Shown here: in pieces, positions 4,824 to 5,378 of the stretch
Layout: every line of letters starts with the position of its first letter
Numbering within the stretch: the first letter of the stretch is position 1
Assembly (NCBI GenBank): GCA_964558415.1
Contig: CAZLDI010000041.1
Coordinates: forward strand, 1 to 5,378
DNA from: CAZLDI01 sp964558415
GTDB lineage: Bacteria; Chloroflexota; Dehalococcoidia; SM23-28-2; RBG-16-64-32
Direction: 5' to 3'
DNA: 5,378 nt
The notes under the pieces: model-generated
The model's database searches: none
Told to the model about the DNA's origin: nothing
What the model saw: the letters and a program-made list of their open reading frames with translations, nothing else
Position numbers and translations under genes: made by a program

Positions 4824-4907
4824 GTCAGATGGCCTCGGTGTTCCGTCACGTATCTAGTGCGCCGCACACCTGACTTCGCCCAGGTACGAAATTTGGGGCC
4901 ATCTGAC
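4824..4907. repeat. 84-bp foldback with perfect 11-bp terminal inverted repeats
   Basis: GTCAGATGGCC (4824-4834) is the exact reverse complement of GGCCATCTGAC (4897-4907). Inside lie GTATCTAG (4850-4857) and GGTACGAAATTT, versions of the GATACGA motif on opposite strands. The related but degraded module in copy 1 is at 494-576. Size and terminal repeats resemble a miniature inverted-repeat element or a folded recombination site. Confidence 0.7.
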
Positions 4908-4950
4908 ACCAATCAGGTGGGGACGCTGCTGATCAGCGACTCCCAGTTGT

Positions 4951-4956
4951 TATAAT
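4951..4956 (+). promoter_or_regulatory. extended -10 of a probable leaderless promoter
   Basis: TGTTATAAT (an extended -10, TGnTATAAT) is followed by 7 nt (TCGCGCC) and ATG at 4964. No -35 consensus and no Shine-Dalgarno sequence are seen. The box begins 44 bp from the right end of repeat copy 3; the equivalent distance at copy 1 is 42 bp. Confidence 0.7.
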
Positions 4957-4963
4957 TCGCGCC

Positions 4964-5378
4964 ATGGAACGGCCATCCATCGAGTACGCAAAGGCGAGCG
5001 ACGGCGTCAGCATCGCCTACCATAAAGATATGGGAAAATTCCTTTCAAAAACCTCAATTGACATTAAGGTCCACCCCGCGCGCTCCGTCGTGCCCGCCGC
5101 GAAGGCGTCAGACAAGAAGCCGGCCGCGGCGAGGGCGAAGACGTCCAACTCCTCGAGCGCAGGGAAAGGCTTGCCCCGAAGGGCCAAGCCCAGTACGGCC
5201 AAGCGCCCGTCGCGCGACGTCAACGAGAAACCCGCCGCGACCAAGCCCAAAGGGGCGGCCGCGAAGCCAGCCCTCCTCTCAGGCGGCAACCCTCAGATCG
5301 CGAAGGCCGACGGCGACGCCCCCGTGCAGGCCTACATCGCGGCCATGCCGGGCTGGAAAAGCGACGTCGGGCGCCGCC
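4964..5378 (+). CDS. chimeric ORF: hydrolase/cyclase-type N-terminus, Lys-rich linker, DUF1801 domain (partial, runs off the window)
   Basis: 138 codons are visible with no stop. Residues 1-19 (M-E-R-P-S then IEYAKASDGVSIAYH) match the usual opening of alpha/beta hydrolases, often linked to cyclase or LuxR domains, of the type Y-A-x-T-x-D-G-V-x-I-A-Y. The hydrolase stops there. Next comes an AT-rich patch (15 G/C in 50 bases at 5021-5070), then ~60 residues dominated by Lys, Ala, Pro and Ser, probably a disordered basic linker. From about residue 107, GGNPQIAKADGDAPVQAYIA followed by AMPGWKSDVGRR is the start of a DUF1801 (YdhG-like) domain of unknown function. An alternative start is ATG 5030 (TACCAT box 6 nt before), which would give a plain DUF1801 protein with a basic N-terminal tail and leave the hydrolase piece as upstream debris. 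The rest of the domain lies outside the window. Confidence 0.65.
   Translation, partial: MERPSIEYAKASDGVSIAYHKDMGKFLSKTSIDIKVHPARSVVPAAKASDKKPAAARAKTSNSSSAGKGLPRRAKPSTAKRPSRDVNEKPAATKPKGAAAKPALLSGGNPQIAKADGDAPVQAYIAAMPGWKSDVGRR

Larger units (their letters stand above)
4583..4907 (+). repeat. tRNA-Gly-derived interspersed repeat, copy 3 (diverged, about 325 bp)
   Basis: The centre and right end are clear: a tRNA-Gly 3' half with CCA at 4772-4774, GATACGATT directly after it, then an 84-bp foldback ending GGCCATCTGAC at 4897-4907. The distance from CCA to the right end is 133 bp, the same as in copy 1. The left end is weak: AGATGACT (4585-4592) resembles AGATGGCT at the left end of the other copies and gives a matching total length, but the sequence between there and about 4700 is only loosely similar (for example TGGAAATTAG against GCGGAAATTG). 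An extra CTAGATACGAAT (4679-4690) lies upstream of the tRNA part. Confidence 0.65.

Noticed and set aside
5058..5063. TTGACA, a perfect -35 hexamer
   Set aside because: It lies within the coding frame and no -10 box follows at 16-18 bp.

Overview
The window is GC-rich bacterial DNA of accessory, partly decayed character. The gene families are a DUF2652+SRPBCC protein, an HGE-type phosphotransferase, a phenylacetate-CoA-ligase-type C-terminus, a HypE/AIR-synthase N-terminus, a hydrolase-cyclase-type N-terminus and a DUF1801 domain. Three or four starts have a TANNNT -10 box only 7-9 nt from the start codon, which suggests leaderless mRNAs. This mix fits an environmental Chloroflexota-like lineage (Dehalococcoidia/SAR202 type), but that is inference; no rRNA or complete tRNA is present to settle it.

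Layout. (1) 1-247: no intact gene, only the last ~28 residues of a class III adenylate cyclase-like protein. (2) 253-576: repeat copy 1. (3) 631-2667: an intact two-gene plus-strand unit, DUF2652/SRPBCC protein followed by an APH-family phosphotransferase. (4) 2668-2911: apparently non-coding. (5) 2912-3226: repeat copy 2. (6) 3314-~4548: minus-strand remnants: a fragment of an unrecognised gene, a GNAT acetyltransferase broken by an internal deletion, and a 143-aa in-frame chimera of a HypE-like N-terminus with an acyl-CoA-ligase C-terminal domain. (7) ~4583-4907: a diverged repeat copy 3. (8) 4964-end: a second chimeric ORF, a hydrolase-cyclase-like N-terminus joined through an AT-rich patch and a Lys/Ala/Pro-rich linker to a DUF1801 domain that leaves the window.

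The most notable thing is the ~320-bp repeat family. All three copies point the same way and carry the 3' half of tRNA-Gly(CCC) (anticodon loop, variable loop, T-arm, acceptor 3' strand and CCA) without the D-arm or acceptor 5' strand. Copies 1 and 2 match at roughly 87% over their first 191 bases with no gaps. In all copies the ends resemble TCAGATGGC and its complement. The copies separate blocks of unrelated genes, so the region looks like a cassette array punctuated by tRNA-derived repeats. No transposase or integrase is visible. In copies 1 and 3 the similarity seems to continue to an outward-facing promoter and start codon, so the repeat may deliver a promoter to whatever lies on its right.
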